Below, piece after piece: positions 1 through 7,945 of a stretch of DNA of 64,000 bases. The notes beneath the pieces are model-generated. The model saw only the letters and a list, made by a program, of their open reading frames with translations. It had not been told where the DNA came from and ran no database searches. This DNA comes from Nitrosophilus kaiyonis (GTDB taxonomy: Bacteria; Campylobacterota; Campylobacteria; Campylobacterales; Nitratiruptoraceae), in the NCBI RefSeq assembly GCF_027943725.1, contig NZ_AP025696.1, positions 372,001 through 436,000 of the forward strand. Reading direction: 5' to 3'. Each line of letters starts with the position of its first letter. The first letter of the stretch is position 1. The position numbers and the translations under genes are program-made.

Positions 1-775
1 AGTTAGAATCATTAACTATAAAGCCGAAAAAGAGGCTCCAAGTTTTGGAGCACTAAGAGAAGGCATTATTGAAAAACCAGCTATAGAAGTTTTGGATGCA
101 AGAGGTCTTCCAGTTTCTATAGATATAACAGTCCAATATAAACTTAATCCTCAAGGCGCTCCACAAACCATTGCAACTTGGGGCTTAACTTGGGAAGAAA
201 AAATTATAAATGCAGTTGTTAGGGAAGTGGTTAGAAATGTTGTTGGAAGATATAAAGCTGAAGAGCTACCTATAAAAAGAAATGAGATTGCAAAACTTAT
301 AGAGTCTCAAATAAGAGAAAAGATAAGCTCTTTACCAAATAAACCAGTTACTTTAGTCGCTGTTCAACTTAGAGAAATCTCACTTCCACCTAAAATAAAA
401 GAGCAGATTGAGAGAGTTCAAATAGCAAAACAAGAGGCTGAACGAGTAAAATATGAGGTAGAAAGAGCAAGACAAGAGGCTGAAAAAAGAGCAGCTCTTG
501 CAAGAGGTGAAGCTGAAGCTAAAAAGATTAAAGCGCAAGGTGAAGCAGATAGAATAATGATTGAAGCGAAAGCACAAGCTCAAGCAAATATAGTGATTGG
601 TAAAAGTATAACTCCAGAGTTACTTCAATTAAAGCAGATTGAAGTTCAAGGAAAATTTAATGAGGCTCTAAAAGCAAATAAAGATGCAAAAATTTTCCTT
701 ACTCCAGGTGGAGCAGTTCCAAATATTTGGGTAGATACAAAAGATAAACAAAAAGCAACATCAGTGGGAAGATAA
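1..775 (+). CDS. SPFH/prohibitin-family membrane-associated protein (5' partial)
   Basis: The frame is open from base 2 to the TAA at 773-775, so the true start and the N-terminal membrane anchor lie outside the window; a TTG at 92 is only the first start-like codon inside. The visible part has the second half of an SPFH/prohibitin domain (IDITVQYKLNP, then VVRNVVGRYKAEEL) followed by a long charged coiled coil rich in E, A, K and R (about residues 100-170 of the visible part) and an Ile/Val-rich tail, the usual prohibitin/HflK-like layout. Such proteins form ring-like membrane scaffolds that often regulate proteases; which one is served here is not visible. hisIE follows 24 bp downstream on the same strand and may be cotranscribed. 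Family call is secure, exact orthology is not. Confidence 0.85.
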   Translation, partial: VRIINYKAEKEAPSFGALREGIIEKPAIEVLDARGLPVSIDITVQYKLNPQGAPQTIATWGLTWEEKIINAVVREVVRNVVGRYKAEELPIKRNEIAKLIESQIREKISSLPNKPVTLVAVQLREISLPPKIKEQIERVQIAKQEAERVKYEVERARQEAEKRAALARGEAEAKKIKAQGEADRIMIEAKAQAQANIVIGKSITPELLQLKQIEVQGKFNEALKANKDAKIFLTPGGAVPNIWVDTKDKQKATSVGR

Positions 776-799
776 CTATTCCCATTTTAAGGTTTATAA

Positions 800-1471
800 A
801 TGAAGTTTGATATAAATTGGGAAAAAAATTCATTAATACCAGTCATTGTTCAAGATATCGAAAGTAATGAAGTTTTAATGCTTGCATATATGAATAAAGA
901 GGCTTTTGAGAAAACATTATATACAGGATATGCACACTACTTTTCAAGAAGTAGAGAAAAGCTTTGGAAAAAAGGTGAAACAAGCGGGAATATTCAAGAG
1001 GTTAAAGAGATTTTATTAGATTGTGACAGCGATACACTTCTTTTAAAAGTAAAACAAACTGGGCCAGCTTGCCATACAGGAAGAAAAAGCTGCTTTTATA
1101 AGGATATTAAAGGTGGAGAAATTATAAGTGAACCAATAAAAAATCCTAATGAAATGTATGAAAATGTTATAGATACTCTTTATCATACAATACAAGAAAA
1201 AAAGGATTCAGACCCAAATATATCTTGGACCGCAAAACTTTTTAGCAAAGGTGAAAACACAATCTTAAAAAAAGTAATAGAAGAGGCAGGAGAGTTCTGT
1301 TTTGCTATTAAAGATAACAAAAAAGAAGAGATAATTTATGAATGTGCAGATTTAGTTTATCACTCTTTAGTAGCTCTTGCATATAAAGATATATCCCCAG
1401 AGCTTATTAGAAAAGAGCTAAAAAGAAGATTTGGTATAAGTGGTATTGAGGAGAAGAAGAGTAGGAAATAA
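800..1471 (+). CDS. hisIE: Bifunctional phosphoribosyl-AMP cyclohydrolase / phosphoribosyl-ATP pyrophosphatase
   Basis: 223 aa fusion catalysing the second and third steps of histidine synthesis: PR-ATP to PR-AMP (HisE) and opening of the adenine ring of PR-AMP (HisI), in the cytoplasm. The N-terminal half is HisI: Zn-binding cysteines C75, C91 and C98 lie in LDCDSD and [12 protein letters not shown], and GETSGN is the conserved turn. From about residue 120 the HisE all-alpha domain carries acidic metal-binding residues in VIEEAGEF (E161, E162, E165) and ECADLVYH (E181, D184). ATG start has an AAGG Shine-Dalgarno. Length matches normal HisIE fusions. No other his gene is near. The gene is followed by structured repeat copy A. 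Confidence 0.96.
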   Translation: MKFDINWEKNSLIPVIVQDIESNEVLMLAYMNKEAFEKTLYTGYAHYFSRSREKLWKKGETSGNIQEVKEILLDCDSDTLLLKVKQTGPACHTGRKSCFYKDIKGGEIISEPIKNPNEMYENVIDTLYHTIQEKKDSDPNISWTAKLFSKGENTILKKVIEEAGEFCFAIKDNKKEEIIYECADLVYHSLVALAYKDISPELIRKELKRRFGISGIEEKKSRK

Positions 1472-1510
1472 AATAGGGGCATAGGTGACAAGGTGGTAAG
1501 GGGATAAGGA
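1472..1510 (+). repeat. Purine-rich word array flanking structured repeat A
   Basis: After hisIE the + strand runs through GGGGCATAGG, ACAAGGTGG and TAAGGGGATAAGG, the reverse complement of the ACCACCTTA/CCCCTTA words that flank structured repeats B (7715-7750) and C (30100-30125). No ORF or terminator-like U-tract is visible. Confidence 0.6.
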
Positions 1511-1690
1511 GTGAAGTGAGCAAAGGCAAAGCAAAGGCTTTAGGACAATAACTGCTTGTTGTCCGTGCCTGAGCGAAAGCCTTGAGTATATGTGAGTCCG
1601 AAAAACAATATTTTTCGTGACAAATATACGAAAGGCTGGTTTACCTTGAAGAAAATCAAGCTAGCGAAGCAAGCAAAGATTTTCGGTTAG
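1511..1690 (+). repeat. Structured RNA-like intergenic repeat, copy A
   Basis: One of three ~180-bp full-length copies of an intergenic repeat (others 7758-7935 and 30130-30306, opposite strand). Read on + (the hisIE sense) it folds as: stem AGGC 1524-1527 with GCCT 1567-1570, enclosing AAAGC/GCTTT (1528-1532/1537-1541) and GGACAATAA/TTGTTGTCC (1543-1551/1556-1564, loop CTGC); AGCCTT/AAGGCT (1578-1583/1632-1637) enclosing GTATAT/ATATAC (1586-1591/1624-1629) and CGAAAAA/TTTTTCG (1599-1605/1611-1617); and GAAAATC/GATTTTC (1651-1657/1678-1684) enclosing GCTAGC-GAA-GCAAGC. The pair T1549-G1558 is a G-U wobble only on this strand. Arms differ from copies B and C but stay complementary. No ORF spans it. 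Function unknown. Confidence 0.85.
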
Positions 1691-1734
1691 TTTTAAGCGG
1701 GATAGTGGAGAACTTAGTAAGGTTGAAGGTTAAA

Positions 1735-1835
1735 GGTAGAAGGATTTATTGATAGTGGATAGTGATAATAATAGACTAACACTAATTACCAATTCCTAAT
1801 TCCTAATTACCAATGACCAATGTCTGATGTACAAT
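1735..1835. repeat. Degenerate short-word array before the RNase T2 gene
   Basis: Contains GGTTGAAGGTTAAAGGTAGAAGG, GATAGTGGATAGTGATAATAATAG and then ACTAATTACCAATTCCTAATTCC-type words ending in ACCAATGACCAATG. The same words recur at other spacers in both orientations. The array supplies a false ATG at 1820 for the following gene. The whole 1472-1858 gap holds only the two flanking arrays and repeat A. Confidence 0.75.
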
Positions 1836-1858
1836 TTACTTATCACAAAAGGTATGTA

Positions 1859-2506
1859 ATGAAAAAGCTATTAGTATCATTGCTACTAACAATCGCAGCA
1901 TTAGCAAATGAGTATATATTAGCAATTCAGTGGTTTCCTTCTGTGTGTAAAGTAAAAAATTATAAAGAGTGTAAAATTGATTATCCCTTTTGGAGAGAAA
2001 ATTTTACCCTTCATGGTTTATGGCCTAAAAAGACTTATTGCAAAGTATCACCAAGAGATAAAATTTTAGATAAAAAAGGGGATTGGAAAAATATTAGTAC
2101 AAAAATTTCACCAAGTCTTGCTCAAGTTTTAGTTATGTATATGCCAGGTTATCTCTCCGGTCTTCATAAGCATGAATGGATTAAACATGGAAGTTGTATG
2201 AGTAAAACTGCCGAAGAGTACTATTTAAATTCTATAAATTTAATATCACAACTAAACAATTCAAAAATAAAGGATTTCTTTTTAAAAAATAGAGGAAAAA
2301 GAGTTCAGACAATTAAAATAAGGAATCTTTTTAAAAAAGAGTTTGGAAATGGAAAAAATATAAAATTTATATGTAAAAAAGGATATTTAACAGAACTTCG
2401 TATCAAATTAGAAGGGAAAATAACACCAATTACGCCTCTTTTTGATCTCATATACAAAGCAAAACCTATATCTATAGGCTGTAAAATAGGAAAAATAGCA
2501 CGCTAA
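1859..2506 (+). CDS. Secreted RNase T2 family ribonuclease
   Basis: 215 aa endoribonuclease of the T2/RNase I type, which cleaves single-stranded RNA through a 2',3'-cyclic phosphate. The two diagnostic active-site blocks are present: FTLHGLWPKK (CAS I, first catalytic His) and KHEWIKHGSCM (CAS II, Glu and second His). A typical signal peptide (MKKLLVSLLLTIAALA, then NEY) puts the enzyme in the periplasm. I start it at the ATG at 1859, preceded by AAAGGT; a longer frame from 1820 begins inside the repeat array and has no ribosome site. The 3' end overlaps the convergent radical SAM gene by 4 bp. A likely role is periplasmic RNA scavenging; that is inference. Confidence 0.92.
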   Translation: MKKLLVSLLLTIAALANEYILAIQWFPSVCKVKNYKECKIDYPFWRENFTLHGLWPKKTYCKVSPRDKILDKKGDWKNISTKISPSLAQVLVMYMPGYLSGLHKHEWIKHGSCMSKTAEEYYLNSINLISQLNNSKIKDFFLKNRGKRVQTIKIRNLFKKEFGNGKNIKFICKKGYLTELRIKLEGKITPITPLFDLIYKAKPISIGCKIGKIAR

Positions 2507-3453
2507 TAGATATATCCCTCTTTTCTTAAAGCCTCCCTTATCTCTTTTAATAAGGCATTTTTATTTTTGCACCAATTTGGAGCAAGCAAAGTTTCATCGT
2601 CTATTCCAGCTGTTACTCTTTGAACAAACATATCTTTTGGAAGCATCTTTATAGCTTTAACTAAAGTATCAATATATAACTCTTTTGAGATTGGCTTAAA
2701 TTCCCCCTTCTTATATTCAACTGCTAACATAGTATTTTTAACAACATATAAAGGGTGAAATTTGATTGAATCTATCCCCCACTCAATCGATTTTTCTACA
2801 GTTTTTAGCATCATCTCTTGATTTTCATCAGGAAGGCCAAAAATTATATGACCACAAACTTTTAAACCTTTATCTTTTGTCTTTTTGATCCAAGTTTCAA
2901 TATTTTTACTATCATGTCCTCTATTTATCTTTTTTAAGGTTTCATCAAAAATTGATTGAATACCATATTCCACCCATATATCATAATTTTTATCTAAATC
3001 TTTTAAATAATTCAAAATATCTTCATTTACACTATCACTTCTTGTTCCAATACTAAGCCCTATACAATCTTTTTGAATCAAAGCTTTTTCATAAAGAGCT
3101 TTTAGGGTATCAAGAGGAGCATAAGTATTTGTAAAAGCTTGAAAATAGGCTAAAAATTTCTCATATCCTAATGATTTATATCTATCTCTTGTTGCATTAT
3201 ATTGAAATTGAACCTCTAAAAGTTGCTTTTGCAAAATAGGATTTTCTTTTGAATCTGGATTTAGAAAGAATTTTTTACTATTTTTTGCAAGATTTGGACT
3301 AAATGATTCATTTTCACAAAAACTACATCCGCCCTTTGCAACAGTTCCATCAATATTTGGACATGTAAATCCAGAAATTCCCAAAGGTATTTTTTTTACT
3401 CTTTTTTTTATTTTCTTTTTATAGTATCTTCCAAAGGTTAAAATCTCTTTCAA
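2503..3453 (-). CDS. Radical SAM protein of the YhcC/YtqA (TIGR01212-type) family
   Basis: 316 aa. The N-terminus has the family signature GFTCPNIDGTVAKGGCSFC, giving an unusual widely spaced cysteine set (C-x11-C-x2-C) for the radical SAM [4Fe-4S] cluster, followed by ENESFSP. The rest is a radical SAM barrel (LSIGTRSDSV, WVEYGIQS, GHIIFGLPDE). It is related to Elp3-like enzymes; homologues have been linked to tRNA wobble-uridine modification, which would fit mnmG and mnmD in the same window, but function here is inference. The start is a TTG with GGAAGG upstream. Convergent with RNase T2, overlapping by 4 bp; purF lies 61 bp upstream. Confidence 0.88.
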   Translation of the reverse strand: MKEILTFGRYYKKKIKKRVKKIPLGISGFTCPNIDGTVAKGGCSFCENESFSPNLAKNSKKFFLNPDSKENPILQKQLLEVQFQYNATRDRYKSLGYEKFLAYFQAFTNTYAPLDTLKALYEKALIQKDCIGLSIGTRSDSVNEDILNYLKDLDKNYDIWVEYGIQSIFDETLKKINRGHDSKNIETWIKKTKDKGLKVCGHIIFGLPDENQEMMLKTVEKSIEWGIDSIKFHPLYVVKNTMLAVEYKKGEFKPISKELYIDTLVKAIKMLPKDMFVQRVTAGIDDETLLAPNWCKNKNALLKEIREALRKEGYIY

Positions 3454-3514
3454 AAAACACCCTTCCCCATAAAAATTTTAGGGAAAATAACATTTTTAAT
3501 AAAATTTGTCAATA

Positions 3515-4876
3515 TTAAACATTCTTATTTTCAACTGGATAGTTCCCATCAAAACAGCCCATACAATAACTTAAATCATTACCAACACTTCTTAACAAGC
3601 CATCAATTGAAAGATAAGCCAATGTATCAGCCCCTATATACTCTCTAATCTGTTCTGTATTCATATGTGAAGCAATCAACTCCTCTTTCGTTGGAGTATC
3701 AACTCCATAAAAACATGGACCAGTTGTTGGAGGTGAGCTTATTCTCATATGAACCTCTTTTGCTCCTGCCTCTTTTAAAATATTTACTATTTTTCTACTT
3801 GTTGTACCTCTTACAATACTATCATCGATAACAACAAGTCTTTTCCCTTTAATAAGCTCTTTTATAGGATTTAATTTCATTTTTACTTTTAAATCTCTTA
3901 TCTCTTGAGTTGGCTCTATAAAAGTTCGGCCAACATAATGGTTTCTGATGATTCCAAGTTCAAAAGGAATACCACTTTCCTCACTATATCCAATTGCTGC
4001 AGCAAGACCACTATCTGGTACTGGAACTACCATATCTGCTTCAACTGGAAACTCTCTTGCAAGCTCTCTTCCCATAGCTTTTCTTGCTTTATAAACACTC
4101 TTTCCAAAAATATAGCTATCAGGTCTTGCAAAATAGATAAACTCAAATATACATTTATGAGGCTTTGGCTCAAAAACTTGTATACTTTTTGGCTCTTTAT
4201 TCTTTTCAAATACTAACATTTCACCAGGTTTAATATCTCTAATATATTGAGCACCTATCAAATCAAAAGCACAAGTTTCACTAGCAACAACATATCCATT
4301 ATCAAGCTTTGCTAAAGACAAAGGCCTAAATCCATAAGGATCCCTTATTGCAAACATCTTTTTTCTACTTAAAAAAATCATAGAATAAGCACCCTCTATC
4401 TGCTTAACAGAATCTATTATCCTATCATAAAGATGCTCTTTTTCACTTCTTGCAATTAAATGAATCAAATTTTCAGTATCCATAAAAGTTTGAAAAATTG
4501 CTCCCTCTTTTATAAGCTTTTTTCGTACCTCTTTAGAATTGGTAAGATTTCCATTATGTACAACAGCAATTTGGCCTAAATCATATCTTGCAAAAATTGG
4601 CTGAGCATCAAGAACAGATTCTTCCCCTGCTGTTGAGTATCTTGTATGACCTACTGCACTATCTCCTATTAATTTTTTAAGTTTTTTCTCATCAAATACC
4701 TGTGTTACAAGACCTCTATCTTTTGTTATATAAATCCTTTCTCCATCGCTTGAAGCAATTCCTGCAGCCTCTTGTCCTCTATGTTGTAATGAAAATAGCG
4801 AAAAATATGCATATTTAGAAGCATCTTTTACATTAAAAACACCTACTACTGAGCATTTTTCATTTAATGAAAACAA
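3515..4876 (-). CDS. purF: Amidophosphoribosyltransferase
   Basis: 453 aa. Transfers ammonia from glutamine to PRPP, the first committed step of purine synthesis. The N-terminal nucleophile glutaminase domain begins MFSLNEKCSVVGVF: a short propeptide would be cut before Cys8, and RGQEAAGIA and HNGNLTN are the matching Ntn motifs. The C-terminal half is a PRTase with VVIDDSIVRGTTSRK. Four cysteines in GPCFYG and YCMGC near the end suggest the Bacillus-type [4Fe-4S] PurF. It uses a TTG start with AAGGA six bases upstream. Separated from dapB by a quasi-palindromic word array rather than being tightly coupled. Confidence 0.97.
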   Translation of the reverse strand: MFSLNEKCSVVGVFNVKDASKYAYFSLFSLQHRGQEAAGIASSDGERIYITKDRGLVTQVFDEKKLKKLIGDSAVGHTRYSTAGEESVLDAQPIFARYDLGQIAVVHNGNLTNSKEVRKKLIKEGAIFQTFMDTENLIHLIARSEKEHLYDRIIDSVKQIEGAYSMIFLSRKKMFAIRDPYGFRPLSLAKLDNGYVVASETCAFDLIGAQYIRDIKPGEMLVFEKNKEPKSIQVFEPKPHKCIFEFIYFARPDSYIFGKSVYKARKAMGRELAREFPVEADMVVPVPDSGLAAAIGYSEESGIPFELGIIRNHYVGRTFIEPTQEIRDLKVKMKLNPIKELIKGKRLVVIDDSIVRGTTSRKIVNILKEAGAKEVHMRISSPPTTGPCFYGVDTPTKEELIASHMNTEQIREYIGADTLAYLSIDGLLRSVGNDLSYCMGCFDGNYPVENKNV

Positions 4877-5014
4877 TTTCCATCCTTTATTTGTTTGTTA
4901 AAATAGTTAAAAAGGTTAAAATGGTTGAGTAGTTATTCTTAGTTGAGTGGTTAAAAAAGTTAAAATGATTAAGTAGTTACAACCACTCAACTACTTAACT
5001 GTTCAACCACTCAA
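4877..5014. repeat. Quasi-palindromic word array between dapB and purF
   Basis: Left side repeats AGTTAAAA, GGTTAAAATGG and GGTTGAGTAGTT; right side reads CAACCACTCAACTACTTAAC and ends AACCACTCAACTAA. The last 14 bases are a perfect reverse complement of TTAGTTGAGTGGTT at about 4939-4952, so the spacer folds into a long imperfect hairpin in the dapB-to-purF spacer. No coding potential. Confidence 0.85.
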
Positions 5015-5779
5015 CTAAATCCCAAGACAATCATATATGCTATAAAAACCTGCCTCTTGTGAAATTATCCATTTTGCCGCTTTAATAGCACCTTTTGCAA
5101 ATGTGTCTCTGCTTGTAGCTGTGTGATTTAATTCTAAATATTCACCATCATTATAAAATCCAACAGTATGTCTTCCTACAATATCACCACCTCTTAAGGC
5201 AAATATTCCAATCTCATCTTTACTTCTTTCACCAATATTACCATTTCTGCCACTAACTCTAACTTTATCAAGATCCAAACCTCTTGCTTTTGCAGCAAAT
5301 TCACCAAGAGTTAAAGCAGTACCACTTGGAGCATCTTTTTTATATCTATGATGCATCTCTACAATCTCAATATCAAAATCTCTAAGTTTTTTAGAAGCAA
5401 TCTCTACAAGCCTATTTAAAACAGCTATTCCCATAGACATATTTGTAGCATAGAGTATTGGCATCTTTTTTGATGCCTCTTTCATTAAATTTATCTGATG
5501 CTCATTTAAACCAGTTGTTCCACTTACTATTGGTTTAGGATTTTCAAGTGCTCTTTTTAAAAGAGCTTCAGTCCCTTCAGGTAAAGTAAAATCAATAACC
5601 ACATCACAATTTTTTAAAAGAGTATCAGTATCATTTGTAACAATTGCTCCTTTTACATCTAACTCTATACCTTCCAAAACATGAACACAAGAAATTTTTG
5701 CTTCCTTATCATCTTTCAAATTTTTTATCAAAAGAGTACCTACTCTTCCACTACCTCCGTAAATACCAACATTTAACAT
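5015..5779 (-). CDS. dapB: 4-hydroxy-tetrahydrodipicolinate reductase
   Basis: 254 aa NAD(P)H-dependent reductase of the lysine/meso-diaminopimelate pathway. The N-terminal Rossmann fold opens with [14 protein letters not shown]. The family signature [14 protein letters not shown] supplies the catalytic His pair and Lys and the substrate-binding turn; SGTTGL and [12 protein letters not shown] are also typical. The ATG start overlaps the end of trxB by 7 bp, so the two are translationally coupled; AGGAGA within the trxB tail can serve as the ribosome site. Normal length for the family. Confidence 0.97.
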   Translation of the reverse strand: MLNVGIYGGSGRVGTLLIKNLKDDKEAKISCVHVLEGIELDVKGAIVTNDTDTLLKNCDVVIDFTLPEGTEALLKRALENPKPIVSGTTGLNEHQINLMKEASKKMPILYATNMSMGIAVLNRLVEIASKKLRDFDIEIVEMHHRYKKDAPSGTALTLGEFAAKARGLDLDKVRVSGRNGNIGERSKDEIGIFALRGGDIVGRHTVGFYNDGEYLELNHTATSRDTFAKGAIKAAKWIISQEAGFYSIYDCLGI

Positions 5780-6723
5780 GGTTTTAACTCTCCTATTTTT
5801 TCTATATAATCTATCGCATTTATTGCAGCAGTTGCCCCATCACCAGCAGCACAAACCACCTGTTTTGAAGCAAACTCTCTTATATCGCCTGCTGCAAAAA
5901 GGCCCGGAATATCTGTTCTCATTCTTAAATCAACTATAACTTCGCCCCAATGATTTACGCTGCATAAAAAAGTTCCATCTTCTTGTTTTAAAACTTCATT
6001 ATTTACATTCATACCAACAAATACAAAAATCCCTGGAACTTTTAAGTCTATCTCTTTTCCTTTTTGATCAATTAAAACACCTTGTAATCCCATATTATCG
6101 CCATAGGCTTTTTTAATAGTTGCATTTAAAATCAATTCAATTTTAGGATTGTTTTTTACTCTCTCAATAGTTGCAGGAGCTGCTCTAAATCTGTCTCTTC
6201 TATGTATTAGATAAACTTTTGAGCATATATTTGATAAATATATAGCCTCTTCTAATGCTGTATCTCCCCCTCCTAAAACTGCAACCTCCTTATCTTTATA
6301 AAAAAATCCATCACAGGTTGCACAAGTGCTTACACCTTTGCCAAAAAACTCTTCTTCGCCATCAAAACCTGCTCTTTTTGGGGTACTTCCTGTTGCAACT
6401 ATAACAGCTTTTGACTCTACTTTTTTTCCACTCAAAAGCTCTAATGTAAATATTCCATTACACTCTCTTTTTACTCTTGTTACCTCTTCCATTTCATGCT
6501 TAAGACCAAATTTCATACACTGCTTAGGCCAGCACTCCATAAGTTCCATACCGGTAACTACATTGCAAACACCAGGATAGTTTTCAACTTCACTTGATTG
6601 AGTTATCTGTCCTCCAGGCAATCCTTTTTCAAACATTACAACATTTTTAAGTCCGCCTCTTGTTGCATAAAGTCCAGCAGTAAGTCCAGCAGGTCCTCCA
6701 CCAACTATGGCTAAATCCAACAT
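5773..6723 (-). CDS. trxB: Thioredoxin reductase
   Basis: 316 aa FAD/NADPH flavoprotein that reduces thioredoxin. FAD-binding [17 protein letters not shown] at the N-terminus, redox-active CATC (C134, C137), NADPH-binding [14 protein letters not shown] and the second FAD motif [10 protein letters not shown] are all present. Normal length. ATG start with AAGGA upstream. It precedes dapB with a 7-bp overlap and follows trxA after a quasi-palindromic spacer; trxA-trxB adjacency is as in Campylobacter. Confidence 0.97.
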   Translation of the reverse strand: MLDLAIVGGGPAGLTAGLYATRGGLKNVVMFEKGLPGGQITQSSEVENYPGVCNVVTGMELMECWPKQCMKFGLKHEMEEVTRVKRECNGIFTLELLSGKKVESKAVIVATGSTPKRAGFDGEEEFFGKGVSTCATCDGFFYKDKEVAVLGGGDTALEEAIYLSNICSKVYLIHRRDRFRAAPATIERVKNNPKIELILNATIKKAYGDNMGLQGVLIDQKGKEIDLKVPGIFVFVGMNVNNEVLKQEDGTFLCSVNHWGEVIVDLRMRTDIPGLFAAGDIREFASKQVVCAAGDGATAAINAIDYIEKIGELKPC

Positions 6724-6841
6724 TATATTTCCTTAAAGTGAGATAGTTAGAAAGTAAAAAGTTAGAGAGTGAGAAAGCGAGAGAGTTTTTTGGCTATTTA
6801 CTTTCTAACTATCTAACTTTCTCACTTTATAACTTTATATA
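6724..6841. repeat. Quasi-palindromic word array between trxB and trxA
   Basis: GATAGTTAGAAAGTAAAAAG and GAGAGTGAGAAAGCGAGAGAG are followed by TTTACTTTCTAACTATCTAAC and TTTCTCACTTT. TTTACTTTCTAACTATCT on the right is an exact 18-base reverse complement of the left arm, giving a long hairpin with a short apex. Word set is private to this spacer. Confidence 0.88.
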
Positions 6842-6843
6842 TT

Positions 6844-6858
6844 GCGGGCAAAGCCCGC
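6844..6858 (-). terminator. Terminator-like GC hairpin after trxA
   Basis: GCGGGC-AAA-GCCCGC, six perfect base pairs, seven bases after the trxA stop. No clean U-tract follows on the minus strand, so it may be a processing or partial terminator. The same CGGGC/GCCCG design recurs at 50231-50244, and as AGAGGC/GCCTCT at 32572-32587. Confidence 0.6.
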
Positions 6859-6864
6859 GAAAGA

Positions 6865-7185
6865 TTAGCTTAAAAGAGCATCAAGTTTTTGTTTAAATGC
6901 ATCTTTGCTTGCAGCACCAATCATCTGATCAACTAATTGTCCATCTTTGAAAAATAAAATAGTTGGAATTGATCTTATTCCATATCTAATAGCTATATCT
7001 TGCTCTTCATCAGTATTAACTTTACATATTTTTGCTTTGCCTTCATATTCTTCAGCTAACTCATCAATAACTGGAGCAATCATTCTACAAGGTCCACACC
7101 ATGGAGCCCAAAAATCAACTAGTACAACACCCTCTTTGATAGTTTCATCAAAATTTGATGCATTTAACTCTATATATTTTCCCAT
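6865..7185 (-). CDS. trxA: Thioredoxin
   Basis: 106 aa thioredoxin with [11 protein letters not shown] (C30, C33), the [21 protein letters not shown] strand-turn with the conserved cis-Pro, and a typical C-terminal helix. I start it at the ATG at 7185, which has AAAGGAGA upstream and gives [10 protein letters not shown]; a longer frame to 7224 adds 13 residues with no ribosome site of its own. Electron donor for ribonucleotide reductase, methionine sulfoxide reductase and other partners, reduced by the neighbouring TrxB. Confidence 0.96.
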   Translation of the reverse strand: MGKYIELNASNFDETIKEGVVLVDFWAPWCGPCRMIAPVIDELAEEYEGKAKICKVNTDEEQDIAIRYGIRSIPTILFFKDGQLVDQMIGAASKDAFKQKLDALLS

Positions 7186-7310
7186 ATCTTCTCCTTTAAA
7201 TAATAAATAGTTTTTAAAGAGCAAAAAATTATACCCTTACTATTTGTTTACACATATTGTAAACGGTTAATATTATACAAATTAAATTCTTTAACTTGTA
7301 TTATATAAAT

Positions 7311-7634
7311 TTAAAAGGTTATATTCTCAACTATTTCTATTTTTTCATTTACTATAACAGCATCAATTTGATAAGGCATAGTAATATTTTTAATCATTAA
7401 AAAATAGTTGATAGTTTTTATTATTTTTTCCAATTTTTTAAAAGTTATATTATATATTGGTTCAAAATTTTCGCCACTTTTTACCTCTATAAAATGTAAA
7501 ACTTTATCTTTTTGAACAATGATATCTATTTCACCAAATTTTGAATAAAAATTTCTCTCCACAATTTTAAATCCATTATTTTCTAAAAATTCACAAGCTA
7601 AATCCTCTGCAATGTTTCCTTTCTTTTTGCTCAA
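7311..7634 (-). CDS. YraN/UPF0102 family putative nuclease
   Basis: 107 aa. The short alpha/beta fold has the restriction-endonuclease-like signature [11 protein letters not shown] followed by FIEVKSG (E-x-D...E-x-K), so metal-dependent DNA binding or cleavage is likely, though the cellular role of the family is unresolved. TTG start with AAGGA six bases upstream. In Campylobacter a homologue sits at the same position between trxA and hom, but here a molybdoenzyme gene and structured repeat B are inserted between it and hom. Confidence 0.85.
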   Translation of the reverse strand: MSKKKGNIAEDLACEFLENNGFKIVERNFYSKFGEIDIIVQKDKVLHFIEVKSGENFEPIYNITFKKLEKIIKTINYFLMIKNITMPYQIDAVIVNEKIEIVENITF

Positions 7635-7639
7635 AATTT

Positions 7640-7757
7640 ATCCTTAGTATTAATTGGACATTAGCCATTAGTCATTAGGAATTAGGAATTGGCCGCTTCA
7701 CTGCTTCTCCGCTACCCCCTTACCACCTTATCCCCTTATCACCTCATTCACCCAAAT
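7640..7757. repeat. Layered word array leading into structured repeat B
   Basis: Three word classes in order: TTAGCCATTAGTCATTAGGAATTAGGAATTGG, then CCGCTTCACTGCTTCTCCGCT, then ACCCCCTTACCACCTTATCCCCTTATCACC. The same order of classes occurs before other structured elements. The 7635-7945 gap holds only this array, repeat B and ten bases before the molybdoenzyme stop. Confidence 0.8.
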
Positions 7758-7935
7758 CTAACCGCAAACTTGTTTCGCTTTGCTCTACTTCGTTTGCTTT
7801 AGGTAATCCAGCTATTCGCATGCTCAGACACGAAATTCCTTGAATTTCGGCCTCGCATATACTCTCAGCTTTCGCTAGGGCACGGACAACAAGTAGTTGT
7901 TGTTCTAAAGCATCGCTTTACCCTCGCTCACTTCA
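7758..7935 (-). repeat. Structured RNA-like intergenic repeat, copy B
   Basis: Full-length copy; RNA sense inferred as minus, i.e. just downstream of the molybdoenzyme gene. Arms (plus coordinates): GCAAAC 7764-7769 with GTTTGC 7792-7797; CGAAATT 7831-7837 with AATTTCG 7843-7849; AGCTA 7810-7814 with CAGCT 7866-7870; ACAACAA 7886-7892 with TTGTTGT 7897-7903; AAAGC 7907-7911 with GCTTT 7915-7919; GGGC 7878-7881 with ACCC 7920-7923. Compared with copy C the central hairpin changed AAAAA/TTTTT to AAATT/AATTT and the ACGATAA hairpin changed two pairs, all compensated. C7881/A7920 and one end pair of AGCTA/CAGCT form only as G-U wobbles on the minus strand. Confidence 0.87.
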
Positions 7936-7945
7936 TCCTTCTCCG

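Noticed and set aside
380-583. Minus-strand and other opposite-frame ORFs over known genes
   Set aside because: They lie in low-complexity coiled-coil or membrane coding regions of clearly conserved genes and have no ribosome sites or family motifs of their own.
1735-1835. Intergenic word arrays as CRISPR or minisatellite
   Set aside because: Words are 7-12 bases, degenerate, without constant repeats or unique spacers, and no cas genes are present.
1820-1858. Longer N-terminus for the RNase T2 protein
   Set aside because: The extra codons come from the repeat array, have no Shine-Dalgarno and would place residues before a perfect signal peptide.
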